Shown in pieces: positions 1 through 7,100 of a stretch of 24,308 nucleotides of DNA. The position numbers were made by a program, and so were the translations under genes. The stretch is from a virus. The notes under the pieces are model-generated. The model was not told the origin of the DNA, searched no databases, and saw only the letters and a list, made by a program, of their open reading frames with translations. Location: IMG/VR virus record IMGVR_UViG_3300017757_000152, positions 1 to 24,308 of that record. The stretch is one strand, 5' to 3'. The stretch's first letter is position 1; the number at the start of each line of letters is the position of its first letter.

Positions 1-1
1 A

Positions 2-817
2 TACAATAAATTCCATTCATTTAAATATACTAAAAATGATAATTTAATAGAACAAGGAATAACTAAAGGTAAAAGATTATTAAATAAATTACAAATTAGA
101 AACGAGCAAATAACTTCATCATCTAAAAGGTTAAAACAAGGTAAAATAGATCCTAGAAGAATATATGCTGCTGGTTTTGAAGAAGATTTATTTTATAAAA
201 TAGACAAAGCTAATTATAAACCTATAAGCTTAAATATATCAATTGATGGTAGTGGTAGTATGAAAGGAGATAAATGGAATCAAACACTAATCAATACTAT
301 AGCATTAGGCTATATATCCCTTAATATGAATAATATTGACGTATTAATATCTATTAGAACTACTGGAGATGTATTTACAGGGGGTATAGTACCATTATTA
401 ATTTTAGCTTTTGATAGCAAAAAACATAAATTAAAAGACCTAAAAAAATTAAAATATTATCGTGAAAGTGGATTAACTCCTGAAGGTATATGTTTAGAAA
501 CATTAAATATACCTAATTCTTCATATTATTTAGATTCATACCTCATTAATATGAGTGATGGAATGCCTACATTTCTTGATTATAAAGATGAAAAAGCTAT
601 ATTAGATACAGCTAGAGTAGTAAAAAATATCAAAAAAGGTGGGGTTAATATATTAAGTTATTTTATAGAAGGTGAATATAATAGTTATAAACATGATGCA
701 GAAAATAATTTTAAGAAAATGTATGGTAAAGATGCATCTTTTATTAATATCAATAATATAAATGAAATAACTAAAACATTAAATAATTTATTATTAAAAA
801 AAGAATTAGTATCATGA
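2..817 (+). CDS. CobT-like VWA (von Willebrand A) domain protein, C-terminal part
   Basis: The reading frame is open from the left window edge, so the N-terminus is missing; an internal Met at 260 is not the start. Visible sequence has a basic helix (KGKRLLNKLQIRNEQ), then KIDPRR and FYKID, then the metal-ion adhesion motif DGSGSM (DxSxS) at the end of a hydrophobic strand, followed by a Rossmann-like alternation and a second conserved segment near YLINMSDGMP. This order matches the C-terminal VWA domain of CobT, the partner of MoxR/CobS-type AAA+ ATPases. T4-like phages of marine bacteria often carry CobS/CobT-like pairs. The role in phages is not settled; a chaperone or remodelling role is an inference, not cobalamin synthesis as such. 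The ATPase partner would be expected upstream, outside the window. The next gene starts in a 4-nt ATGA overlap, which suggests translational coupling. Confidence 0.75.
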   Translation, partial: YNKFHSFKYTKNDNLIEQGITKGKRLLNKLQIRNEQITSSSKRLKQGKIDPRRIYAAGFEEDLFYKIDKANYKPISLNISIDGSGSMKGDKWNQTLINTIALGYISLNMNNIDVLISIRTTGDVFTGGIVPLLILAFDSKKHKLKDLKKLKYYRESGLTPEGICLETLNIPNSSYYLDSYLINMSDGMPTFLDYKDEKAILDTARVVKNIKKGGVNILSYFIEGEYNSYKHDAENNFKKMYGKDASFININNINEITKTLNNLLLKKELVS

Positions 818-1152
818 AAGAAAATAGAGGAAGACCTAAAGAAAATGTAGAAAAAAAAATGAAATTCACTGTAGATTATGGTGATTCTAGATGGTATTAT
901 GATTTAAATAAATACCCCCGTGGACCTTATTTAGTAGAACAACTAGACACAACATACGATAAACTTGAAAAATTATATTATAAATTAGAAAAATTAAAAG
1001 AACCTAAATATCATGAAAATGGAAGAAAAAAGCGAATCACTAAAGATTGTAAGAAAAAGATGGAATTGGCTGAGAAAAAATATTGGACAGAGCATTATAG
1101 ACTTTTTCCAAATGAAAGACCAAAAAGAAGAGGAAGAAAACCTTCTAAATGA
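814..1152 (+). CDS. small basic protein with AT-hook-like motifs at both ends
   Basis: A 112-aa Lys/Arg/Tyr-rich protein of unknown family. It begins with ENRGRPKEN, which contains the canonical AT-hook core RGRP, and ends with PKRRGRKPSK, a second AT-hook-like element. The middle is a predicted coiled-coil or helical stretch (LEKLYYKLEKLKEP). AT-hooks bind the minor groove of AT-rich DNA, so DNA binding is a reasonable inference in this very AT-rich genome, but no enzymatic domain is seen. The start overlaps the preceding stop (ATGA), which fixes the start codon well. The C-terminal 40 nt overlap the next gene in another frame. Confidence 0.7.
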   Translation: MKENRGRPKENVEKKMKFTVDYGDSRWYYDLNKYPRGPYLVEQLDTTYDKLEKLYYKLEKLKEPKYHENGRKKRITKDCKKKMELAEKKYWTEHYRLFPNERPKRRGRKPSK

Positions 1153-1303
1153 TGAAGAAGATATTGAACTATTATTAGAAGAAGCTAGCGCTTATGGGTT
1201 AAGAATAGAAGTAGAACAATGGGCTATACAGCTTCTTAAAGAAGACCCCGATCTCCCCAGACTTGAAGCATATGTACAGGCATATAACGAATGGATTAAA
1301 TAA
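1112..1303 (+). CDS. small acidic hypothetical protein
   Basis: A 63-aa protein with a very acidic N-terminus (KDQKEEEENLLNDEED) followed by a compact helical region (LLLEEASAYGLRIEVEQWAIQLLKEDPDLPRLEAYVQAYNEWIK). That ending, with a repeated Glu-Ala-Tyr spacing, resembles small proteins found repeatedly in marine T4-like phages, but I know no function for it. The frame stays open further upstream to a Met at 1013, but starting there would overlap the preceding gene by 140 nt and add a Lys/Trp-rich stretch unlike the rest. The internal Met at 1112 gives a 41-nt overlap and is preferred. The next gene starts 1 nt after its stop. Confidence 0.6.
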   Translation: MKDQKEEEENLLNDEEDIELLLEEASAYGLRIEVEQWAIQLLKEDPDLPRLEAYVQAYNEWIK

Positions 1304-1304
1304 A

Positions 1305-1475
1305 ATGAGTGCAAATCAAGAAGATACAATGTATCGAATTTATAGAGAGGTTGAAGAAAAAAAACTTCGTAAAAAATTTGACAAACAACTTAAAAAAATG
1401 GACACCCAAGAAAAACACAAATATAAAGAAATTTGTGAATTATGGGAATATGCTTTAAAAAGAGTTCAAGAATAA
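1305..1475 (+). CDS. small charged helical hypothetical protein
   Basis: A 56-aa protein starting MSANQEDTMYRIYREVEEKKL, almost entirely charged and probably one or two long helices (KKFDKQLKKMDTQEKHKYKEICELWEYALKRVQE). No known motif is seen. The frame extends upstream to a Met at 1263, but that would overlap the preceding gene by 41 nt. The Met at 1305 lies one base after the preceding stop and fits the packing of its neighbours. The stop overlaps the following start by one base (TAATG). Confidence 0.6.
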   Translation: MSANQEDTMYRIYREVEEKKLRKKFDKQLKKMDTQEKHKYKEICELWEYALKRVQE

Positions 1476-1615
1476 TGGAAGAATTATTAGAAAAAATAGA
1501 AACCCTTATTGATGATATAGAAAGAGATTCTCAATTAACTAGAGATGAAATATTAGAATCATTAAAAGAAATACATAACAAAACAGAAGACATCCATTTA
1601 GATTTGGATTATTAA
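1475..1615 (+). CDS. very small acidic coiled-coil protein
   Basis: A 46-aa reading frame (begins MEELLEKIETLIDDIERD, ends EDIHLDLDY). The start overlaps the previous stop by one base. The composition is a regular heptad-like Leu/Ile pattern with acidic residues, which predicts a short coiled coil. It is recognised only from its frame, start-stop coupling and amino-acid bias; function unknown. It is the last gene before the tmRNA. Confidence 0.55.
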   Translation: MEELLEKIETLIDDIERDSQLTRDEILESLKEIHNKTEDIHLDLDY

Positions 1616-1626
1616 AATATATTTAA

Positions 1627-1637
1627 TATATTTATAC
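1627..1637 (+). promoter_or_regulatory. putative late promoter of the tmRNA
   Basis: The sequence TATATTTATAC matches a motif seen upstream of four other transcription blocks here (about TATATTTATTA at 1976, 8148, 13697 and 17406). It ends right where the paired region of the tmRNA acceptor piece begins (1638-1640), the spacing expected if it is a -10-type element with transcription starting about 12 nt from its first base. Promoter function is an inference. Confidence 0.4.
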
Positions 1638-1938
1638 ACGGTCGCTAGTACTTATATTAGCTGCTTATTTGGACCCGGGTTCGATTCCCGGCATCTCCAC
1701 TAAAAATACACGATATGGGGATGACCGGCTTTGACAGTAAGTAAGGGTATGAGGAAGACCAACGCAGTAACCGGCAAACAGGTTAACACGACGATAGCAA
1801 GTATATTTGCTTCATTATCAGCTATTAGATCTCTTTCACAAGAGACTATAGTTGCTAAAGAGCAAGTATTTGCAATGGCTGCCTAGTTAGGTACCCGCGT
1901 CACACGGTAAACAAGGATCATGTCGTCAAAATCCTAGG
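1638..1938 (+). ncRNA. ssrA: circularly permuted (two-piece) tmRNA
   Basis: tmRNA rescues stalled ribosomes by acting as alanyl-tRNA and then as a short mRNA for a degradation tag. Here the order is permuted. The acceptor piece comes first: GGAC, then T-stem CCGGG (1675-1679), T-loop TTCGATT, CCCGG (1687-1691), then CATCTCC (1692-1698) and discriminator A (1699). The coding piece starts at 1717 with GGGGATG, which pairs over 7 bp with CATCTCC, including a G3:U pair as required by alanyl-tRNA synthetase. It is followed by the D-like segment CCGGCTTTGACAG. Helix 2 joins the two pieces: AGTAAGTA (1736-1743) with TGCTTATT (1662-1669), GTATGAG (1747-1753) with CTTATAT (1651-1657), and GACC (1757-1760) with GGTC (1640-1643). 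No T-arm exists after the tag, so the upstream one must be used. CCA is not encoded (ACTA). Only about 50 nt lie between the tag stop and the terminator, so there are probably fewer pseudoknots than in one-piece tmRNA. No SmpB gene is seen here. Confidence 0.9.
1854..1886 (+). other. tmRNA tag reading frame, peptide AKEQVFAMAA
   Basis: The resume codon GCT (Ala) follows TATAGTT, matching the conserved UAGUY just upstream of tmRNA resume codons. Ten codons encode AKEQVFAMAA and end in TAG. The C-terminal hydrophobic-Ala-Ala ending is the classic protease degron. A stem TCTCTT/AAGAGA (1830-1845) lies 8 nt upstream, where pseudoknot 1 normally sits. The full tag would carry one more Ala from the charged tmRNA. 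Confidence 0.75.
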
Positions 1939-1963
1939 AGCAGCTCGAAAGAGCTGCTTTTTT
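1939..1963 (+). terminator. intrinsic terminator after the tmRNA
   Basis: A perfect 8-bp stem AGCAGCTC / GAGCTGCT closed by a stable GAAA tetraloop is followed by five more T. It lies immediately after the tmRNA coding piece and before the next promoter-like motif. It is the only clear rho-independent terminator I see in the window. Confidence 0.9.
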
Positions 1964-1975
1964 ATTCCTCTTTTC

Positions 1976-1986
1976 TATATTTATTA
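1976..1986 (+). promoter_or_regulatory. putative late promoter of the envelope cassette
   Basis: TATATTTATTA directly follows the tmRNA terminator and starts 25 nt upstream of the ATG at 2001. The same 11-mer occurs at 8148 and 17406, with variants at 1627 and 13697, always in a gap before a gene block. Its position between a terminator and a gene start is the strongest case among the five. Confidence 0.5.
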
Positions 1987-2000
1987 GAAAAACCCACTAT

Positions 2001-3062
2001 ATGAGACATCTATTAGTTATGCTATTAGCATTTCCTCTTCTTATGTTTGGCCAAACAGAGGAAAAAAAGTTTAATTTTAATAAAGAAGTTAAAAAGGTAT
2101 TTAAATTTTCAACATTTTATGGTGCTATCAATGGAGGGACATCGATATCTGATGATGATATATATTCTATTACAACAGGTCAATTAAACCAAGATGTTAT
2201 AGAAACACCTTTTGACTATTCAATAAAATTTGGGGTAAGAAAAATTGCCAGGTTTGGTTATTTACCAAAGGAAGCATTTAAAAAAGGTAATGAAAACTCA
2301 TTCTCAGATGCTGCTACAATGGGTAAAATAACAGGATTTGAATTTTTATTTGAAGGAGAATATAAAAGACAACAAGGACTAACATTTTTTGACCAACATC
2401 ATTTTTTAAGATATGTAGCAGATAAATGGTTAGTTAAAGTAGAATACTACACAAACGGTTTTGCCGATATTGAATACTTTGAATCTACACAAAGATATAG
2501 ACAAAAATTAAGCAGAAAATTTTCACTTAACATAGGAGCAGTACAGAGAATTGCTGAACCTTATGGTTTTGACCCCTTAGCAGATTGGGTATTAGAAAAT
2601 GGCAATTTACATTACACATACTTAGCATTACAGGAAGGATATAATATAGATCCTATTACTAGTACATATACAGACCCTAATGGAAATGTAGTTGCAACAT
2701 CAAACGAAGTATGGAAGGAAGTTATTATACCAACAGTATTAGATGAGTTTGTTGAATCAGAAAGAAATAAATTAAACAATACACTACAACATTCTGTAAT
2801 TATTGGTTTTGACTTTTATCATTATGATAAAAAGTTTTGGTTACACTCATGGGGTAATTTAATGCCCTATCATTATGATGATGGGAATGAATATTCATAT
2901 CATAATTTTAATGGAGGTCAATGGTTAGATTATTCTGGCGGTTTGATTTTTGGTTATTGGTTTAATAAGAATTTAGGTGCCTTCGTTGAAGGTAAATATA
3001 ACAAATATTGGAATAGAGAATGGCATAATTTCTCACTCGGACTTAATTACAAAATATTTTAA
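2001..3062 (+). CDS. exported beta-barrel-like outer-membrane protein
   Basis: A 353-aa protein with a clear Sec signal peptide (MRHLLVMLLAFPLLMFGQ, cleavage near Gly17/Gln18) of the Bacteroidetes type. The mature part is rich in Tyr, Trp and Phe with alternating polar/hydrophobic strands (YKRQQGLTFFDQHHFLRYVADKW; VIIGFDFYHYDKKFWLHSWGN; GGLIFGYWFNKNLGAFVEGKY). It ends in FSLGLNYKIF: an amphipathic final strand with a terminal Phe, as outer-membrane barrels have for BAM recognition. I do not recognise a named family. An outer-membrane location in the infected host is an inference, with a possible role in receptor masking or superinfection exclusion. It opens a block of five genes with gaps of 3-13 nt. 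Confidence 0.65.
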   Translation: MRHLLVMLLAFPLLMFGQTEEKKFNFNKEVKKVFKFSTFYGAINGGTSISDDDIYSITTGQLNQDVIETPFDYSIKFGVRKIARFGYLPKEAFKKGNENSFSDAATMGKITGFEFLFEGEYKRQQGLTFFDQHHFLRYVADKWLVKVEYYTNGFADIEYFESTQRYRQKLSRKFSLNIGAVQRIAEPYGFDPLADWVLENGNLHYTYLALQEGYNIDPITSTYTDPNGNVVATSNEVWKEVIIPTVLDEFVESERNKLNNTLQHSVIIGFDFYHYDKKFWLHSWGNLMPYHYDDGNEYSYHNFNGGQWLDYSGGLIFGYWFNKNLGAFVEGKYNKYWNREWHNFSLGLNYKIF

Positions 3063-3065
3063 AAG

Positions 3066-3350
3066 ATGGCAAAAGAATTAAATGAAGATACAGGCTTTAA
3101 TGTAAGCATAAAAACCTTAGGAGGTATAGCAGTATTTATTTTTACTATAGTAGGACTATGGTTCACACTTCAAGCAGACATTGCTGAAGCTAAAGAACTT
3201 CCTATTCCCCCTAATCCAGATGTTACACGAATGGAATTTGATATGAAGGACAAAAACATACGACTAACTATTCAAAACACCCAAGATGACGTTCAAGAAA
3301 TAAAAGAAGACTTAAGACGTATTGAAGAAAAAATAGATCGACTAAAATAA
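3066..3350 (+). CDS. single-TM coiled-coil protein
   Basis: A 94-aa protein with one membrane segment around residues 17-37 (TLGGIAVFIFTIVGLWFTL), then a Pro-rich turn (LPIPPNPD) and a C-terminal coiled coil (residues about 58-94, DVQEIKEDLRRIEEKIDRLK). The charge distribution suggests a short cytoplasmic N-terminus with the coiled coil outside the inner membrane, but this is not certain. Small proteins of this form are common in phage lysis or envelope modules. Holin or spanin function is possible but nothing specific supports it. It sits 3 nt after the beta-barrel gene and 5 nt before the thioredoxin-like gene. Confidence 0.65.
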   Translation: MAKELNEDTGFNVSIKTLGGIAVFIFTIVGLWFTLQADIAEAKELPIPPNPDVTRMEFDMKDKNIRLTIQNTQDDVQEIKEDLRRIEEKIDRLK

Positions 3351-3355
3351 AACAC

Positions 3356-3691
3356 ATGAAAAAATTATTATTCTTATTATTATTACCCTTTTTAGCATAT
3401 ACTCAATCACCCTGTGATTCAGAACTTTGTGTAGTACAATTTAATGCTGGATGGAATTCAGCAAATGATGTAGAATGGGTAGAAAAATTAAAAGACTGCG
3501 AAATCCAATATATTGACATAGCAGCTGATGCAGCTGCTCAAGCAGAATGGGAAGTAGTAGTTGTACCAACCATCATAGTATTTAATGGAAAAGAAGTAAA
3601 GAGATTTCAAGCTGACATTTCGTTTACTATGAAAGCAACGAAAAACGAGGTACAAGAAGTAATAGATGAAATATTAATGGATCAATTTTAA
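3356..3691 (+). CDS. exported thioredoxin-fold protein without the CXXC
   Basis: A 111-aa protein with signal peptide MKKLLFLLLLPFLAYTQ. The mature part follows the thioredoxin pattern: strand CVVQFNAGW (residues 25-33), helix, strand IQYIDIAAD, then VVVVPTIIVFNGKEVKRFQ (residues 67-85) with the cis-proline P71 and the usual beta-hairpin after it. At the active-site position, where thioredoxins have WCGPC, it reads GWNSAN, so both redox cysteines are absent. Four other Cys remain in the precursor (C20, C25, C48 and none near the active site apart from C25), so disulfides elsewhere are possible. It is therefore probably a binding or scaffolding thioredoxin fold rather than an oxidoreductase. 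Its place in the exported cassette suggests periplasmic action. Confidence 0.7.
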   Translation: MKKLLFLLLLPFLAYTQSPCDSELCVVQFNAGWNSANDVEWVEKLKDCEIQYIDIAADAAAQAEWEVVVVPTIIVFNGKEVKRFQADISFTMKATKNEVQEVIDEILMDQF

Positions 3692-3694
3692 TTA

Positions 3695-4171
3695 ATGAAA
3701 ATTAAAACAATTGCACTGCCTTCAATAAAAAAAAGGCCAAGAAAAAACAACACAGCTACTGATAATAGATTTATTAGATTAGAAAATAATAAACCTTATA
3801 TAGATCAAGCAGCTGTAGAACAAGTTTTATACTCTTACTCTACCCCCACAATTAGAATGCAAAATGCAAATAATGAACCAGGACCTAAACAATCAGGTAT
3901 TAAAAATTTTTTAAAAGATAGATTTAGAGGTTTTTCTTTTTTTGTAAAAGCCTTAAACCTAAACCCAGACACTAAAATTTCTGAAGAAAAAATAGAAAAG
4001 TACTTTAAAGATGCTGTTAGTGTTTATTTCTATAAAGAAAAGGGTAAATGGCCATCAAAACAAGAAGAAACAAATATGAATCCAGAAGACTTTGAGAACC
4101 CTGATGACATGCCCCCTATAGATAAAGGATTATCTGAATTAAACTTAAAAAATGAAGATTTTAAAATTTAA
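3695..4171 (+). CDS. hypothetical soluble protein
   Basis: A 158-aa protein with no signal peptide and no recognised family. The N-terminus is basic (MKIKTIALPSIKKRPRKNN), the centre holds FLKDRFRGFSFFVKALNL and a helical segment (SEEKIEKYFKDAVSVYFYKEKGKWPSK), and the C-terminus is acidic (NPEDFENPDDMPPIDKG). It starts 3 nt after the thioredoxin-like gene. It is the one protein in this block that appears to stay in the cytoplasm. Confidence 0.6.
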   Translation: MKIKTIALPSIKKRPRKNNTATDNRFIRLENNKPYIDQAAVEQVLYSYSTPTIRMQNANNEPGPKQSGIKNFLKDRFRGFSFFVKALNLNPDTKISEEKIEKYFKDAVSVYFYKEKGKWPSKQEETNMNPEDFENPDDMPPIDKGLSELNLKNEDFKI

Positions 4172-4184
4172 AAAATATACGCGT

Positions 4185-7100
4185 ATGAAAAAGTTATTAT
4201 TACTATTATTATTACCCCTCTTTATATTCTCCCAAGATAGTTGGGTAAATGTTCAATTTGATTTTGATGGTTATGCAGATGAAGTCACATGGAATTTATA
4301 CAATGGAACAGACTCAATACCAGTAGCTTCCGGGGGAGGTTATGAAAATGGGCAGGCAGAAGCATTTCACCAAATAATTTTAGATTCAGGTGATTATACG
4401 TTTGAATTATTAGATTCTTGGGGGGATGGTTTAGGTTATCCACCAGATAATTTAGGTTGGTGTTTAGTTTCTAATGTATGTCAAGATACCTTATTTTATG
4501 CATCAGGTAATTATGGTGCAATGTTAATTGAATCATTAACAATTGCCCCCTGTGCTCCACCAGACCCTCCAGTAATTGGTTGTATGGATGAAAATGCACT
4601 TAACTATGATGAATCAGCTGATGTTAATGATGAATTCTTATGTGAATATCCAGCTTGTGATGGATTAGGTGAATGGTTTGTAGATCAAACTTGTGATGGA
4701 GGTTCTGCTCTTCTTTATTATAATTGGGGAGCTAATCCAGATAATCCTAATTGTAATGTAATTCAAATAACTTATGGAGGCCAAGGCACAAATACTTATA
4801 GTTATACTACAGATATTGATAATGGTATATTTGGTATTTATGCAGGTAATGGTCAAATGCCTCCTAACTGGGAAGAAGAATTTTCATTCCAAGCAACATT
4901 TGCAGACAGTACACAATCCGAAACAATATTATATACACCATACCCATGTACACAAGGTTGTACAGATGAGAATGCTCCTAATTACAACCCATGGGCAACT
5001 GTAGACGATGGTTCATGTGGGGGCCAATCATGTGATGTAGGATATACTCCTTTAACAATAGACATAACATTAGACAATTGGCCTGGAGAGACAGGTTGGT
5101 CATTTGTTAGTGGTGATGGTTCTATGGAAATTACAGATGGAACATATACTTTTCAAGATGTAGGACAAACTTATACATATGATGTTTGTGCAATGGAAGG
5201 AGGTTTTGAATTTATTATAACAGATACTTACGGTGATGGTATGGCAGGTTCAACTACTGGTGGGACAATGGATGGTGAAGTCGTTATAACTGGATGTGAT
5301 GGAGATACAATTACTACATTATCATCAGGAACATGGGTTAATGCAGCTCAAGAAAATGTTGGTGTAGGTTTTGGAGAAGTAGGTTATTCAACTTGGTTAG
5401 AAGTTCCTATATGTGGTGGTGAAGAAGCTGTTGAAGGATGTACAGATAGTGACTATCAAGAATTTAATTCAAGTGCAAATGTAGATGATGGCTCTTGTTT
5501 AAATGAACATATATTTGGTTGTACAAATGAAAATGCATTTAATTATAATCCAGATGCAACACAAATGGAAATATATCCTAATTGTAATTATGAATTATGG
5601 ATTGGTGATGCAGGGGCAGATGGATGGGGTAATTCATTTTTAGGGGTTGTTCAAGGAGATAATATGTGGTCATTTACAATGGGGCCAGGACAATATGAAC
5701 AAACATTTCCCATATGGTTAGAAACAGATAAGCCAGTCACATTTTATTATTTTGCAGTTGGGGGTGCACAAACTCCACCAGAAGAAGTAGAATTTCAAAC
5801 ATTGCATAATTCATTTAAATTAACTAATGCAAATGGAGTTATATTATTATATGAAGGATGGAATCCTTTTGCAGACAATGGTCAAGGTGCACTTCAACCA
5901 TTCCAACCACCATTTTTTCAAACATATTCAGCAATGCCATTTTGTGGTACACTTTGTATTCCAACAGTTTTAGGTTGCACAGATAGTACAGCATATAATT
6001 ATAATGAAGATGCCAATACTGATGATGGTAATTGTATTCCCGTTGTTGAAGGTTGTACAAATGATTTAGCATTTAATTATAATGAAAACGCTAATACGGA
6101 TAATGGTTCTTGTGTTTCAGTAATTGTTGGTTGTATGGATGAAGAGGCCTTTAACTATAATGAAGAGGCAAATGTTGATGATCCTGATTCATGTATTCCA
6201 GTAATTGAGGGTTGTATGGATGATACTCAATTTAATTATAACCAAGCAGCCAATACGGATAATGGATCTTGTGAGCCTTTTATTTATGGTTGTACAGACC
6301 CAACAGCTACAAATTATAATGAAGAAGCCAACACAGATAATTTTAGTTGTATACCGTTTATTTATGGGTGTACTGATCCAGCTGCATTCAATTATAATGT
6401 TTTAGCCAACACAGATGATGATACATGTATAGCAGTCGTATTAGGTTGTACAGATACTTTAGCCATTAACACTGATACATTAGCTAATACAAACTTTGGT
6501 TGTATTTATCCTATTTTAGGTTGCACTGACCCAACATCATTCAACTATGATGTTAATGCAAACACTGATGATGGTAGTTGTGAAGCTGTAGTTATTGGAT
6601 GTACCGACCCAACAGCACTAAATACAGATACATTAGCAAATACAAATTCTGGTTGTATATACCCCTCATTAGGATGTACAGACCCTGATGCTTTTAATTA
6701 TGATGTTAATGCAAATGTAGATGATGGTTCATGTGAAGAAGTAATTATTGGATGCACAGACCCAACAGCATTAAACACAGATACACTTGCTAACACTAAT
6801 TCAGGTTGTATTTATCCTATTTTAGGTTGTACTGATCCAGCTGCTTTTAACTACAATGTGTTAGCTAATACAAATGATAATTCATGTATTGAAGTTGTTT
6901 TAGGTTGTACAGATACTTTAGCTATAAACACAGATACTCTTGCAAATACTAATTTTGGTTGTATTTATCCTGTTTTAGGTTGTACAGATCCTACAATGTT
7001 TAATTATGAAGTCAATGCAAATACAGACAATGGATCATGTATTCCATTTATTTATGGTTGTACAGATCCAACTATGTTTAATTACGATATCAATGCAAAT

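Noticed and set aside
1671-1700. Phage attachment site copied from the 3' end of a host tmRNA gene.
   Set aside because: The segment pairs across several helices with the adjacent coding piece, which has no other T-arm. A mere att core would not need helix-2 complementarity. No integrase is present in the window.
1640-1702. A normal tRNA ending in CATCTCCAC.
   Set aside because: The T-arm is perfect, but no matching GGAGATG/GGGGATG 5' strand, D-arm or anticodon arm lies upstream within tRNA distance. The matching strand is downstream at 1717, which leads to the permuted tmRNA.
1797-1886. A longer tmRNA tag starting at GCA 1797 (open to the same stop, about 29 codons).
   Set aside because: The context before 1797 (ACGATA) lacks the TAGTY element, and the stretch overlaps stems expected to form pseudoknot 1. 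The GCT at 1854 fits the consensus better.
4152-4184. Upstream start of the giant secreted protein.
   Set aside because: It would add MKILKFKKYTR in front of a complete signal peptide and overlap the preceding gene; 4185 is the better start.
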